Shown here: in pieces, positions 12,731 to 20,314 of the stretch | Layout: the number at the start of each line of letters is the position of its first letter | Numbering within the stretch: the first letter of the stretch is position 1 | NCBI GenBank assembly: GCA_017694275.1 | Contig: JADINB010000067.1 | Location: 1 to 22,248 of the forward strand | Direction of reading: 5' to 3' | Source: Candidatus Egerieousia excrementavium | Lineage (GTDB): Bacteria > Bacteroidota > Bacteroidia > Bacteroidales > UBA932 | DNA: 22,248 nucleotides | The notes under the pieces: model-generated | Told to the model about the DNA's origin: nothing | Seen by the model: only the letters and a program-made list of their open reading frames with translations | The model's database searches: none | Program-made: the position numbers and the translations under genes

Positions 12731-14488
12731 ATGGAGAAGCCGCTAAAGAATATTACGCTATACGACTGTCTGGTTAAAAGCCTGAAAAAATTTCCTGAAA
12801 ACATCTCTTATTCGTTTGTGAATGGCGGTGGTTTGACATACAGGCAGTTTGGAGAAAGGATAGCGCAGTTGCAGCAGATATTCAGAGAACATGGCATAAG
12901 GCGCGGCGACAAGGTGGCGATTCTCTCGTCAAGCATGCCAAACTGGCCGGTGGCATATATGGCGGTTACCGCATCTGCAAGGGTGGCTGTCCCTGTTCTC
13001 CCGGATTTTACCGCATTCGAAATATCGAATATAATCACCCATTCCGAAGCAAGAGGGATAGTCGTTTCCAGTAAGCTGTTTTACAAGCTGTCGGAATCTG
13101 TAAAGAAAAGACTGGAACTTGTGGTCCTGCTGGATACCCTCGAGGTTATACAGGGCGGTAACGCACCGGCTGTTGTTGAAGATGACCTGCCGCCGGAGTG
13201 CGACGACATAGCTTCCATAATCTATACATCCGGAACTTCGGGGACCTCAAAAGGGGTAATGTTGACTCACGGAAACATTACTGCAAATCTTCAGATGATG
13301 TATGAACTCTATCCGGTAATGGAAAATGACGTGTTTCTTTCGCTTTTGCCGCTTTCGCATGCATACGAATGTACGGTGGGCATGCTTTATCCCATGACGG
13401 AGGGTGCTTCGGTCTATTATCTGGAAGGAGCGCCTACGCCGTCAGCCCTTGTGCCCGCACTGTCGAAGGTGGCTCCGACTTGTATTCTGAGTGTCCCTCT
13501 CATAGTGGAGAAAATATACAAAAGCAAGATACGCCCCATATTTACAAAGAACTGGATGATGCAGACTCTCTATTCCATTATGCCTGTAAGGAGACTTTTC
13601 CACAGGATTGCCGGCAGAAAGCTGGTGGAGATGTTCGGCGGAAGGCTCCGTTTTTTTGGAATAGGCGGTGCAAAACTTGACGGTGCTGTAGAGCAGTTCC
13701 TGCGCGATGCAGGCTTCCCCTATGCAATAGGGTACGGGCTTACGGAGTGTTCTCCGCTTATTGCCGGAGCAGTGGGCAAATTCAGGCTGCAGACTACAGG
13801 CCCTGCACTCAAATGGTTGGAAGTAAGGATTGCAGACATGGATAAAAACGGGGTGGGGGAAATACAGGTCAAAGGACCCAGTGTCATGCGCGGATATTAC
13901 AAGGACCCTAAAAGAACGGCCTCTGCATTTACGCCCGACGGTTTCTTCAAGACAAAAGATCTGGGCAAGACCGACAGGAACGGCTCGCTGTATATCAAGG
14001 GCAGGGCAGACAACATGATTGTAGGCCCTAACGGAGAGAATATCTACCCGGAAGAGATAGAGGCTGTGATTCAGGAGAATGATTTTGTGTCGGAGTGCAT
14101 TGTCGTGCAGACCAATGGCAGGCTTGTCGCGAAAATCTATTTCAATTACGAGCAGATAGATGCAATCAAGGAACTTGAAAGCGAAGTAAGAAAGAATATT
14201 GCTGAAAAATATGAAATGCTCAATGAGAAATACGAACAGTCGGGCGACAAATATAAAAAACTGCTTCATTCGTTTTTCGAGAAGAAGGAAGGGGCCGGGG
14301 CCCGGGAAGAGCTGCTGCGCAGGAGGGCCATCGAATTCAACGGAAAGCTCGACAGCATAAAGAAAGGTCTGCTGGAATATGTGAATGCGCATGTAAGCAA
14401 AACATCCCGCATAACGGAAATCATCGAGCAGACCGTGCCGTTTGAAAAGACAGCCACCCAGAAGATAAAAAGATACCTGTATACATGA
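12731..14488 (+). CDS. Long-chain fatty acid--CoA ligase (AMP-forming, FadD15-like)
   Basis: A 585-residue ANL-superfamily enzyme that activates a fatty acid to acyl-AMP and then acyl-CoA. Visible motifs: the P-loop YTSGTSGTSKG (165-175), LPLSHAYE (206-213), the adenine-binding GYGLTE (334-339), Asp410 in FKTKDLGKTD, Arg425 in KGRADNMIV, and a C-terminal catalytic lysine at about 578 in KTATQKIKRYLY. Residues about 475-555 form a charged, probably coiled-coil insertion between the C-terminal subdomain and its lysine. It also occurs in bacterial long-chain ligases of the FadD15/AMP-binding type. ATG 12731 fits the family start (a TTG at 12671 would add 20 residues overlapping the promoters). 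No transmembrane segment. Monocistronic, closed by a strong terminator. Confidence 0.9.
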   Translation: MEKPLKNITLYDCLVKSLKKFPENISYSFVNGGGLTYRQFGERIAQLQQIFREHGIRRGDKVAILSSSMPNWPVAYMAVTASARVAVPVLPDFTAFEISNIITHSEARGIVVSSKLFYKLSESVKKRLELVVLLDTLEVIQGGNAPAVVEDDLPPECDDIASIIYTSGTSGTSKGVMLTHGNITANLQMMYELYPVMENDVFLSLLPLSHAYECTVGMLYPMTEGASVYYLEGAPTPSALVPALSKVAPTCILSVPLIVEKIYKSKIRPIFTKNWMMQTLYSIMPVRRLFHRIAGRKLVEMFGGRLRFFGIGGAKLDGAVEQFLRDAGFPYAIGYGLTECSPLIAGAVGKFRLQTTGPALKWLEVRIADMDKNGVGEIQVKGPSVMRGYYKDPKRTASAFTPDGFFKTKDLGKTDRNGSLYIKGRADNMIVGPNGENIYPEEIEAVIQENDFVSECIVVQTNGRLVAKIYFNYEQIDAIKELESEVRKNIAEKYEMLNEKYEQSGDKYKKLLHSFFEKKEGAGAREELLRRRAIEFNGKLDSIKKGLLEYVNAHVSKTSRITEIIEQTVPFEKTATQKIKRYLYT

Positions 14489-14489
14489 A

Positions 14490-14530
14490 AAAAGGGCTGT
14501 GTCAAAATAATGTCTTGATACAGCCCTTTT
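14490..14530. terminator. Bidirectional terminator between the acyl-CoA ligase and clpB
   Basis: AAAAGGGCTGTGTCAA pairs with TTGATACAGCCCTTTT in a 16-bp stem with one G-T pair and a loop of about nine bases. It has an A-run at the left and a T-run at the right, so it works on both strands. It begins two bases after the ligase stop and ends about 40 bases before the clpB stop. Confidence 0.85.
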
Positions 14531-14569
14531 AATATGTGTAAAAATCAGTCTTTCAGATCTCTATGAATA

Positions 14570-16705
14570 CTATCTGTTGTTGAACGTAAGCTTGCCGTCT
14601 GCACAGTCTATTTCCACGACAGAGTCTCTGTTGATTTTGCCGCCTATTATCTCTGTGGCCAGTTCGTTTACAAGTTCTTTCTGCAACAGCCTCTTTATAG
14701 GCCTTGCACCGTATGATATGTCGTAGCCTTTCGAGCAGAGGTAATCCATGGCCCTGTCGGTAAATTTCAGTGCAATGCCTCTTTCCTGAAGCATGTCTGA
14801 AATCTGCCTTATCTGCAGTTTGAGAATATCTCTGATGTTCTCCCTGCTAAGAGGCTCGAACATGATTATTTCGTCTATCCTGTTGAGGAATTCGGGCCTT
14901 ACGCTTCGTTTCAGGACCTCGAGAACAGCCTCCTTGCAGTCTGCCAAGGCCTGCCCGCGGTTGACGTCGTTGATCTTGTTCATATAATCCTGGATAATGT
15001 CGCTGCCCACGTTGCTTGTCATTATCAGAATCGTATTCTTGAAGTTGACTGTACGGCCCTTGCCGTCGGTAAGGCGGCCGTCGTCGAGAACCTGCAGCAG
15101 AATGTTGAACACATCGGGATGTGCCTTTTCTATCTCGTCGAAAAGCACTACCGAATAGGGTTTTCTCCTTACGGCTTCGGTGAGCTGTCCGCCCTCATCA
15201 TATCCTACATATCCCGGAGGCGCACCTACAAGACGTGTTACGGCAAAACTCTCCTGATACTCGCTCATGTCTATCCTTGTCATGAGGTTTTCATCGTTGA
15301 AAAGAAATTCTGCCAGCGCCTTTGCCAGTTCTGTCTTTCCTACTCCGGTAGTTCCGAGGAAGAGAAAAGATCCCAGAGGCCTTTTTTCATTCTGCAGGCC
15401 GGCTCTTGAACGCCTTACGGCATCTGAAACGGCCTTTATGGCCTCATCCTGCCCTACAACCCTCTTGTGCAGTTCTTTCTCCAGGTTGAGCAGTTTTTCC
15501 TTTTCGCTCTGCAGCATCCTCTTGACAGGTATTCCTGTCCATTTGGAAACGACTTCTGCAATGTCTTCAGGATTGACCTGCTCGTTTATAAGAGGATGTT
15601 CGTTCTGCTCCTTCTTCTTTGCAAGCTCGTCAATCTCTTTCTGCAACTGGGATATCTTGCCGTACCTTATTTCCGCCACTTTGCCGTAATCGCCCACGCG
15701 CTCCGCGCTGTCGGCCTCGATCTTGTACCTTTCAATCTGCTGCCGCTTGGTCTGGATAGAATCAAGAAGCGATTTTTCCTCTTTCCACTGCTTGTCATAG
15801 ACTTTCTGCTCCTTGCGGAGTTCTTCGAGCTGAGAAATTATCTCCTTGAGTTTAGGAGATTCCCCCTCTCTCTTTATAGCCTCGCGCTCAATCTCCAGCT
15901 GTTTGATTCTTCTGTTGAGTTCGTCTATCTTCTCAGGCACGGAATTCATCTCGAGCCTCAGTTTTGAAGCCGCCTCATCTATCAGGTCTATGGCCTTGTC
16001 AGGCAAGAATCTGTTTGTAATATAGCGGTGCGACAGGTCTACTGCGGCAATAATGGCATCATCTTCTATCTTGACCTTATGGTGGTTCTCATACTTTTCC
16101 TTAAGGCCACGCAGGATAGAGATGCTTTCTGCCGGTGAAGGCTCGTCTACCATTACCATCTGGAAACGACGCTCCAAAGCCTTGTCCTGTTCAAAATATT
16201 TCTGGTATTCGTCTAGCGTGGTCGCGCCAACGGTTCTGAGTTCTCCGCGGGCGAGGGCAGGCTTGAGAATATTTGCGGCATCCATGGCACCGCTGCTTTT
16301 TCCTGCGCCCACAAGCGTATGTATCTCGTCAATGTAAAGAATAATCTGTCCGTTGCTTTCCGTAACTTCCTTTACAACGCTCTTAAGCCTTTCTTCAAAT
16401 TCTCCCTGATATTTTGCCCCGGCTATGAGAGCTCCCATGTCGAGTGAGTAAATCTGTTTGTCTTTCAGATTTTCCGCAACGTCTCCATGAACTATTCTCT
16501 GAGCAAGTCCTTCTGCTATTGCAGTCTTGCCCACGCCCGGTTCTCCTACAAGAATAGGATTGTTTTTGGTTCGCCTGCTGAGGATTTGCAGAACACGCCT
16601 TATCTCCTCATCACGGCCAATCACGGGGTCTAACTTCCCGCTTTTAGCCCGCTCATTCAAATTGATGGCGTAGCTGTTCAATGCACTTTTCTCGTTGTTG
16701 TTCAT
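14570..16705 (-). CDS. clpB: ClpB-type disaggregase lacking the N-terminal domain
   Basis: A 711-residue Hsp100 ATPase. AAA1 has Walker A GEPGVGKT (54-61), Walker B IILYIDEIHT (121-130) and GATTLDEY (160-167). The coiled-coil middle domain spans about 255-380 (EKIDELNRRIKQLEIEREAI...). AAA2 has GTTGVGKT (451-458), pore loop GYVG (498-501), Walker B VVLFDE (519-524) and sensor-2 GARPIKR near the C-terminus. The M domain places it in ClpB, not ClpA/ClpC. Full-length ClpB has about 860 residues; this lacks the roughly 150-residue N domain, opening with MNNNEKSALNSYAINLNERA, which is the linker before AAA1. Start 16705 has AGGAGA upstream. Only 155 bases separate it from the ilvE stop, so no N domain is hidden upstream. 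It should unfold aggregates with Hsp70. Confidence 0.93.
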   Translation of the reverse strand: MNNNEKSALNSYAINLNERAKSGKLDPVIGRDEEIRRVLQILSRRTKNNPILVGEPGVGKTAIAEGLAQRIVHGDVAENLKDKQIYSLDMGALIAGAKYQGEFEERLKSVVKEVTESNGQIILYIDEIHTLVGAGKSSGAMDAANILKPALARGELRTVGATTLDEYQKYFEQDKALERRFQMVMVDEPSPAESISILRGLKEKYENHHKVKIEDDAIIAAVDLSHRYITNRFLPDKAIDLIDEAASKLRLEMNSVPEKIDELNRRIKQLEIEREAIKREGESPKLKEIISQLEELRKEQKVYDKQWKEEKSLLDSIQTKRQQIERYKIEADSAERVGDYGKVAEIRYGKISQLQKEIDELAKKKEQNEHPLINEQVNPEDIAEVVSKWTGIPVKRMLQSEKEKLLNLEKELHKRVVGQDEAIKAVSDAVRRSRAGLQNEKRPLGSFLFLGTTGVGKTELAKALAEFLFNDENLMTRIDMSEYQESFAVTRLVGAPPGYVGYDEGGQLTEAVRRKPYSVVLFDEIEKAHPDVFNILLQVLDDGRLTDGKGRTVNFKNTILIMTSNVGSDIIQDYMNKINDVNRGQALADCKEAVLEVLKRSVRPEFLNRIDEIIMFEPLSRENIRDILKLQIRQISDMLQERGIALKFTDRAMDYLCSKGYDISYGARPIKRLLQKELVNELATEIIGGKINRDSVVEIDCADGKLTFNNR

Positions 16706-16754
16706 ATATTTGTCTTCTCCTTTTTGTATCCTTGCCGGATACGCGTGAAGATAT

Positions 16755-16770
16755 TGCAAAAGGTTTACCA
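16755..16770 (-). promoter_or_regulatory. Sigma-54-like promoter sequence upstream of clpB
   Basis: On the minus strand TGGTAAACCTTTTGCA has GG and GC separated by exactly ten bases, with TGG and TTGCA elements like the -24/-12 sigma-54 consensus (14 of 16 positions acceptable). It lies about 50 bases above ATG 16705. No good TAnnTTTG or CIRCE repeat is visible. Such a match could be chance. Confidence 0.3.
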
Positions 16771-16800
16771 GAAGTTAGTTGTGACAATTTGGCAGAAATC

Positions 16801-16838
16801 AAAAAACCGCCGGTTGGGCTATGCTGCAACCGACGGCT
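16801..16838 (-). terminator. Terminator downstream of ilvE
   Basis: On the minus strand a roughly 11-bp stem (CCGTCGGTTG with CAACCGGCGG, one T-G pair) and a loop of about ten bases is followed by a six-T run (complement of 16801-16806). It starts about 20 bases beyond the ilvE stop and separates the branched-chain genes from clpB. Confidence 0.8.
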
Positions 16839-16860
16839 TTTCAAATCAGATGTTTACTCT

Positions 16861-17880
16861 CTAAAGTTCCAGACACCAGCCGTGCCTGTCTTCAATCTCT
16901 CCATATTGGATTCCGGTCAGTGTGTCGTAAAGTTTGCGGCTTACCGGGCCACATGCCTTGTAGTTGTAGACCTTTGTACACTCCTTGCCGAGAATCGAGG
17001 GCTTGTCGTCTATCCTGGAAACAGGAGTGATGACAACTGCGGTGCCGCACTCTCCAACTTCGTCGAACGTATCAAGTTCTTCTACCGGTATGGGGCGTCT
17101 TTCTATCGTGTAGCCCAAGTCCATGGCAACCTGGATAAGAGATTTGTTTGTGATGGAGGGAAGAACCGTGTGCGAATCGGGTGTGATATACTTGTCTCCC
17201 TTTATCGCAAAAAAGTTAGAAGATGAAAACTCGTCAATATATTTGTGCTCTTTGGGGTCGAGGTAAAGAACTGCCGGATAGCCGGCTTTCTTTGCTTCTA
17301 TTCCCGCATAAAGAGATGCCGCGTAGTTTCCTCCGACCTTGTATGAGCCGCTTCCTTTGGGTGCGGCCCTGTCGTACTCCCGGGCTATGACTGCAGGTAC
17401 GGGAGCATCTATACCTCCCGCATAGTTGCCCACGGGGGCGACTGCAATGAAGAAGAACGACTCTTCAGAAGATTTTACTCCCAACTGGGCGCCTACGCCT
17501 ATAAGGGTCGGCCTTATATAAAGTGACGCGCGTGTTCCGTAAGGCGGGACAAACTCCTTGTTTTCGGCTACAGCCTGCCTTACCATCTTTATGAACATCT
17601 CTATATCCGGTGCCTCTATACCGAGATAGGTGGCAGAGCGGATAAGTCTTTTTGCATTCTCGTCCGGTCTGAAAATCCTTGTCTTTCCGTCTTTGCAGTT
17701 GAAAGCCTTGAGACCTTCAAAGCACTCTACGCCGTAATGCAACGAAGCGGAAAGTCCGCTGATTGTAATGTTGTCGTCTGTGCGGCTTTCGATTTCGCCC
17801 CACTTTCCGTCTTTGTAGTGGGCGCAAATCATGGTGTTTGTCTTAATGTAGGAAAATCCTAACTGATTCCACTCTATCAT
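16861..17880 (-). CDS. ilvE: Branched-chain amino acid aminotransferase
   Basis: A 339-residue class IV PLP aminotransferase that interconverts valine, leucine and isoleucine with their 2-oxo acids. Seen: LHYGVECFEGLKAF (47-60), the phosphate-binding RPTLIGVG area (123-130), the Schiff-base Lys181 in GSGSYKVGGNYA, YLDPKEHKYIDE (about 205-216), and ECGTAVVITPV. The long BCAT2-like form with this pattern is typical of Bacteroidota. It is last in the ilv set, 91 bp after ilvA with no gene between; an internal promoter is possible but none is clear. A terminator follows its stop. Confidence 0.93.
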   Translation of the reverse strand: MIEWNQLGFSYIKTNTMICAHYKDGKWGEIESRTDDNITISGLSASLHYGVECFEGLKAFNCKDGKTRIFRPDENAKRLIRSATYLGIEAPDIEMFIKMVRQAVAENKEFVPPYGTRASLYIRPTLIGVGAQLGVKSSEESFFFIAVAPVGNYAGGIDAPVPAVIAREYDRAAPKGSGSYKVGGNYAASLYAGIEAKKAGYPAVLYLDPKEHKYIDEFSSSNFFAIKGDKYITPDSHTVLPSITNKSLIQVAMDLGYTIERRPIPVEELDTFDEVGECGTAVVITPVSRIDDKPSILGKECTKVYNYKACGPVSRKLYDTLTGIQYGEIEDRHGWCLEL

Positions 17881-17971
17881 GATGCTGTAATGTTTTAAAC
17901 TTCGTTTACAATCACGCTGCGCCTTGGCAGTGTCTGAACAGGTTACGCCACTGCTCTCGGCTTGCTGTTTA

Positions 17972-19225
17972 TTAAATTAAAAATTCGAACAGGTCGTTTT
18001 TGTCGTTCAGATATTCGTAGACGATGTTCTGTTTCCTCATTCTCTCCACGAGGCTCTCATAGGCTTTCGGAGACGGAACCTCTATGCCGATTATGGCCGG
18101 GCCCTGTTCCTTGTTTGTCTTCTTTATATAAGAGAAGTGGGTAATGTCGTCTTCCGGCCCGAGAACGTCGCGGATAAAGGAGAGCAGAGCTCCGGAACGT
18201 TGCGGAAACCTGATTATGAAATAATGTTTCAACCGTTCGTAAAGCAGTGACTTCTCCCTTATCTCCTCCATTCTGGTAATGTCGTTGTTGCTGCCGCTGA
18301 TTATGCAGACTACGTTTTTGCCCTTTATCTTGTCTGCATAAAAACGGAGGGCAGAGACTGAAAGCGCACCGGCCGGTTCTACAACCATCGCACTCTTGTT
18401 GTACAGTTCAAGTATGGTGGTGCAGACCGCCCCTTCGGGGACCACTACTATATCATCCAGAATCTCCTTGCAGATGTTGAAAGTAAGTTCTCCCACTCTT
18501 TGCACTGCGGCACCGTCTACAAACTTGTCTACCTTGTCAAGGGCGGTGACAGCCCCCTTGTCCAACGAAAGTTTCATGCTGGCCGCACCTGCGGGTTCCA
18601 CGCCTATGATTTTTGTGTCTGGGCTTATCTGCTTGAAATATGAGCCTATGCCTGAGGCCAGCCCGCCTCCGCCTATCGGGATAAAGAGATAGTCTACCTT
18701 CTGTTTTACCTCCTGCATTATTTCCATTCCAATGGTAGCCTGTCCTTCGATTATCTTTGGATCATCGAAAGGTGGAATGAAGACCTTGCCCTTCTGCCTG
18801 GCATACTCTATGGCGTACCTGGCCGAATCGTCGAAAGTGTCGCCCTCCAGCATAATCTCTATGCAACCGTTCCCGAACATTTTGACCTGTTCTATCTTCT
18901 GTTTGGGAGTAGTGGCAGGCATAAAGATAGACCCTTTGATATTGAGCATTCTGCATGAGAGCGCCACACCCTGGGCATGGTTTCCGGCACTTGCGCATAC
19001 AACACCGCAGGAGAGTTCGTCTTTTGTAAGGCTTTTGATTTTATTGTACGCCCCTCTTATCTTGTAGGAGCGTACAATCTGTAAATCTTCCCTTTTCAAA
19101 AGCACGTCCGCCTCATACTTGCCGCTCAGGTGCATGTCCTGGCTAAGAGGGGTAGGCAACGCTACTCCGGCCAATGTTATCTTGGCTTTGGAAATGTCTT
19201 GCAGTTTGGGAAAATAGTTTGCCAT
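17972..19225 (-). CDS. ilvA: Threonine dehydratase (threonine ammonia-lyase)
   Basis: A 417-residue PLP enzyme of fold type II that deaminates threonine to 2-oxobutyrate, the first step specific for isoleucine. The PLP lysine is Lys55 in SYKIRGAYN, the SAGNHAQG substrate/phosphate loop is at 79-86, the tetraglycine GGGGLA at 185-190. Residues from about 335 form a short ACT-like regulatory domain (YFIIRFPQRSGALLSF). The length resembles the single-ACT-like type of Bacillus IlvA rather than the 514-residue two-ACT type of E. coli. Isoleucine regulation is plausible but not provable from sequence. Its start lies 7 bp after the ilvC stop, so the two are almost certainly cotranscribed. Confidence 0.93.
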   Translation of the reverse strand: MANYFPKLQDISKAKITLAGVALPTPLSQDMHLSGKYEADVLLKREDLQIVRSYKIRGAYNKIKSLTKDELSCGVVCASAGNHAQGVALSCRMLNIKGSIFMPATTPKQKIEQVKMFGNGCIEIMLEGDTFDDSARYAIEYARQKGKVFIPPFDDPKIIEGQATIGMEIMQEVKQKVDYLFIPIGGGGLASGIGSYFKQISPDTKIIGVEPAGAASMKLSLDKGAVTALDKVDKFVDGAAVQRVGELTFNICKEILDDIVVVPEGAVCTTILELYNKSAMVVEPAGALSVSALRFYADKIKGKNVVCIISGSNNDITRMEEIREKSLLYERLKHYFIIRFPQRSGALLSFIRDVLGPEDDITHFSYIKKTNKEQGPAIIGIEVPSPKAYESLVERMRKQNIVYEYLNDKNDLFEFLI

Positions 19226-19232
19226 CCGGGTG

Positions 19233-20282
19233 TTATTTATTTCTCTCGGGACGCAGATCCCTTACTACCTGGCCTGCTCTCCACATCTCGCTTTCGCGCA
19301 TTTCCTTGAGTTCTGCGTTAAGTTTCTCCCTGTAGTCAGGCTTGCTGTTCGAATCTATGGAAATCTGAGCCTCGCGTCCGCTCTTCACCTCTTCGTAAAG
19401 ACTCTTGAATACGGGAAGCGTTGCATCTCTGAACTTCTTCCACCAGTCCAGTGCACCTCTTTGGGCGGTTGTAGAGCAGTTGGCATACATCCAGTCCATG
19501 CCGTTTTCGCCGATAAGGGGCATAAGGCTCTGGGAAAGTTCCTCTACTGTCTCGTTAAATGCCTCTGAAGGGGTATGTCCGTTTTCTCTCAGTGTCTGGT
19601 ACTGTGCTGCAAAAATACCCTGGATTGCACCCATGAGCGTTCCTCTCTCTCCTGTAAGGTCTGAATAAACCTCTTTCTTGAATGTGGTCTCAAAAAGGTA
19701 GCCGCTGCCGATACCTACGCCCAGGGCGATGACTCTGTCATGAGCCTTTCCTGTTGCATCCTGGTAGATGGCGTATGATGAGTTGAGGCCTCTTCCTTCA
19801 AGGAAAAGCCTTCTCAATGACGTTCCGCTGCCTTTTGGAGCTACAAGAATGACATCTATGTCGGCAGGAGGAACGATACCGGTCCTGTCTGAATATGTTA
19901 TTCCAAAGCCATGTGAGAAGTAGAGGGCCTTGCCTGCCGTAAGGTGCTTCTTTACTGTGGGCCAAACTGCAATCTGGCCAGCATCTGAAAGAAGGTACTG
20001 TATGATGGTGCCTTTCTGGCATGCCTCTTCAATGTCAAAAAGAGTCTTGCCGGGAACCCAGCCGTCTGCAACAGCCTTCTCCCATGTCTTGGAGCCTTTT
20101 CTCTGGCCTACTATGACATTGAAACCGTTGTCTTTGAGGTTCAGCGCCTGTCCGGGACCCTGTACACCGTATCCCAATACTGCGATAACTTCATTTTTCA
20201 ATACCTCTTGTGCCTTTTTAAGAGGAAACTCTTCGCGGGTTACTACATTCTCTTCAACACCGCCAAAATTCATTTTTGCCAT
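19233..20282 (-). CDS. ilvC: Ketol-acid reductoisomerase
   Basis: A 349-residue class I KARI that rearranges and reduces acetolactate or acetohydroxybutyrate with NAD(P)H and Mg2+. Rossmann motif GYGVQGPGQ (37-45), cofactor loop GQRKGSKTW (59-67) with R61, K62 and S64 consistent with NADPH preference, catalytic His124 in FSHGFG, metal ligands D208 and E212 in SDLTGERG, and the NETVEEL helix (243-249). The Bacteroidota form is about 347 residues, and the length agrees. It is 32 bp downstream of ilvB and 7 bp upstream of ilvA. In many Bacteroidota the ilvN gene sits between ilvB and ilvC; here it does not. Confidence 0.94.
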   Translation of the reverse strand: MAKMNFGGVEENVVTREEFPLKKAQEVLKNEVIAVLGYGVQGPGQALNLKDNGFNVIVGQRKGSKTWEKAVADGWVPGKTLFDIEEACQKGTIIQYLLSDAGQIAVWPTVKKHLTAGKALYFSHGFGITYSDRTGIVPPADIDVILVAPKGSGTSLRRLFLEGRGLNSSYAIYQDATGKAHDRVIALGVGIGSGYLFETTFKKEVYSDLTGERGTLMGAIQGIFAAQYQTLRENGHTPSEAFNETVEELSQSLMPLIGENGMDWMYANCSTTAQRGALDWWKKFRDATLPVFKSLYEEVKSGREAQISIDSNSKPDYREKLNAELKEMRESEMWRAGQVVRDLRPERNK

Positions 20283-20314
20283 ATTCCTTAATATTTTAGT
20301 AGTTGATAATATGC

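Noticed and set aside
13442..14392. Long minus-strand open frame (316 codons) inside the acyl-CoA ligase gene
   Set aside because: It is antisense to a clearly recognised enzyme, has no recognisable domain, and is an artefact of codon bias on the other strand.
16706..16860. A hidden ClpB N-terminal domain upstream of the chosen start
   Set aside because: Only 155 bases are available, too few for about 150 residues, and they contain the ilvE terminator.
16681..17226. Plus-strand open frame of 181 codons over the clpB leader and ilvE
   Set aside because: It crosses a terminator and a conserved gene in antisense, without protein-like features.
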